Of a stretch of DNA of 58,472 nucleotides, positions 57,996 to 58,472 are shown piece after piece. Made by a program: the position numbers and the translations under genes. Within the stretch, counting starts at the first letter, position 1, and each line of letters begins with the position of its first letter. The stretch is from Acidisphaera sp. Lineage in GTDB: Bacteria; Pseudomonadota; Alphaproteobacteria; Acetobacterales; Acetobacteraceae. The DNA lies in assembly GCA_019240395.1 (NCBI GenBank), contig JAFAYM010000087.1, positions 1 to 58,472 on the forward strand, written 5' to 3'. The notes beneath the pieces are model-generated. The model did no database searches, was not told the origin of the DNA, and worked only from the letters and a program-made list of their open reading frames with translations.

Positions 57996-58472
57996 ATGGC
58001 GGTGTTGCTGACCGGTGCGGCAGGCTTCATCGGCTATCACGTCGCCACGGCGCTTTTGGCGCGCGGCGAGCAGGTGATCGGCATCGATGACCTCAACGCC
58101 TATTACGACCCGCGCCTGAAGCAGGCGCGTCTCGATCGCCTGCTGCCGCAGTCCGGATTCGCCTTCCATCGGCTCGACATTGCCGATCGCGGCGCCGTGC
58201 ACGGGCTGATCGAGGCGCGCCCGGATGTCGATCGCATCGTGCATCTCGCCGCGCAGGCCGGCGTCCGCCACTCGCTGGCGGACCCCTACTCCTACGTCAC
58301 GGCGAACGTGATGGGGCACCTCGTCATCCTGGAAGCCGCGCGGCGGATGCCGGGATTGCGGCACCTCGTCTATGCGAGCTCGTCGTCGGTTTACGGCGCC
58401 AATGACGTGCCGTTCGCGGAGACCGACCGGGTGGACACGCCGCTGTCGATCTACGCCGCGAGCAAGCGGGCG
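57996..58472 (+). CDS. Partial NAD-dependent epimerase, UDP-glucuronate 4-epimerase-like
   Basis: The first 159 codons are in the window, and the frame is open to its right edge. The NAD site is LTGAAGFIGYHVA. The text IDDLNAYYDPRLKQARLDRL and HLAAQAGVRHSLADPYSYVTANVMGHL is typical of CapI/LpsL-type UDP-glucuronate 4-epimerases. The catalytic serine is in YASSSSVYG, and the YxxxK motif (SIYAASKRA) lies at the cut. AGGAG lies six bases before the ATG. It follows gmhA by 164 bases and probably serves surface polysaccharide synthesis. Confidence 0.85.
   Translation, partial: MAVLLTGAAGFIGYHVATALLARGEQVIGIDDLNAYYDPRLKQARLDRLLPQSGFAFHRLDIADRGAVHGLIEARPDVDRIVHLAAQAGVRHSLADPYSYVTANVMGHLVILEAARRMPGLRHLVYASSSSVYGANDVPFAETDRVDTPLSIYAASKRA

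Overview
The window is one high-GC chromosomal stretch from an alphaproteobacterium. A Rhodospirillales/Acetobacteraceae-like host is my inference. It rests on the base composition, the ClpS-ClpA pair, a phasin gene, a pst-phoU-phoB block, Tat-exported molybdoenzyme subunits and dispersed GC-rich palindromic repeats. No phage, insertion sequence with a transposase, or CRISPR array is visible. One tRNA gene, tRNA-Val(GAC), is present.

Layout. Bases 1-10036 hold housekeeping and general metabolism genes: methionine aminopeptidase, a D,D-carboxypeptidase with a SPOR domain, a phasin whose promoter overlaps a PhaR-like operator, clpS-clpA, an aldo/keto reductase, a YdfG-type dehydrogenase, an exported phosphodiesterase-type nuclease and an EamA transporter. 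Bases 10161-17508 are a seven-gene minus-strand operon: CoA ligase, polyamine-type ABC importer (ATPase, binding protein, two permeases), a 3-aminoacyl-CoA ammonia-lyase-like hotdog protein and an FAD amine-oxidase-like protein. Divergent from it (17783-21158) are a BisC/TorZ-type molybdoenzyme and a diaminopropionate ammonia-lyase-like enzyme with overlapping ends. Together these look like an uptake and breakdown locus for an amino compound, possibly a beta-amino acid or diamine. Bases 21269-28578 carry an ATP-dependent DNA ligase, a GT90 glycosyltransferase, a Wzz/GumC-like protein and an Mfd-family helicase.

Bases 28749-37670 run rightward: a hypothetical protein, a GlcG/HbpS-like exported protein with an AQTGG-type tandem repeat, a small anchored protein, and then a tightly coupled sugar cluster (two extended-SDR epimerases, a B12-binding-type radical SAM protein, and glycosyltransferases). 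The central glycosyltransferase gene is an in-frame fusion of two enzymes. The join is a 147-bp element with perfect 16-bp terminal inverted repeats, which seems to have replaced the start codon of the second enzyme.

Bases 37673-41707 hold small secreted or membrane proteins, the tRNA, an M20-type amidohydrolase and a 1-Cys peroxiredoxin. Bases 41726-47070 are a Pho-box-controlled pstSCAB-phoU-phoB operon without phoR. Bases 47203-52571 are a periplasmic aldehyde oxidoreductase (paoABC type) followed by an aldehyde dehydrogenase. The right end has HU, parE, a patatin-like lipase, 3-hydroxybutyrate dehydrogenase, gmhA and the start of a UDP-glucuronate-epimerase-like gene.

The most unusual observations are the repeat-built glycosyltransferase fusion, a ClpA whose first Walker A lysine is methionine (residue 232), the ammonia-lyase/CoA-ligase/importer operon, the PhaR-type operator on the phasin promoter, and three families of short dispersed repeats at precise gene borders. 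No database search was possible; family names rest on motifs read from the translations.
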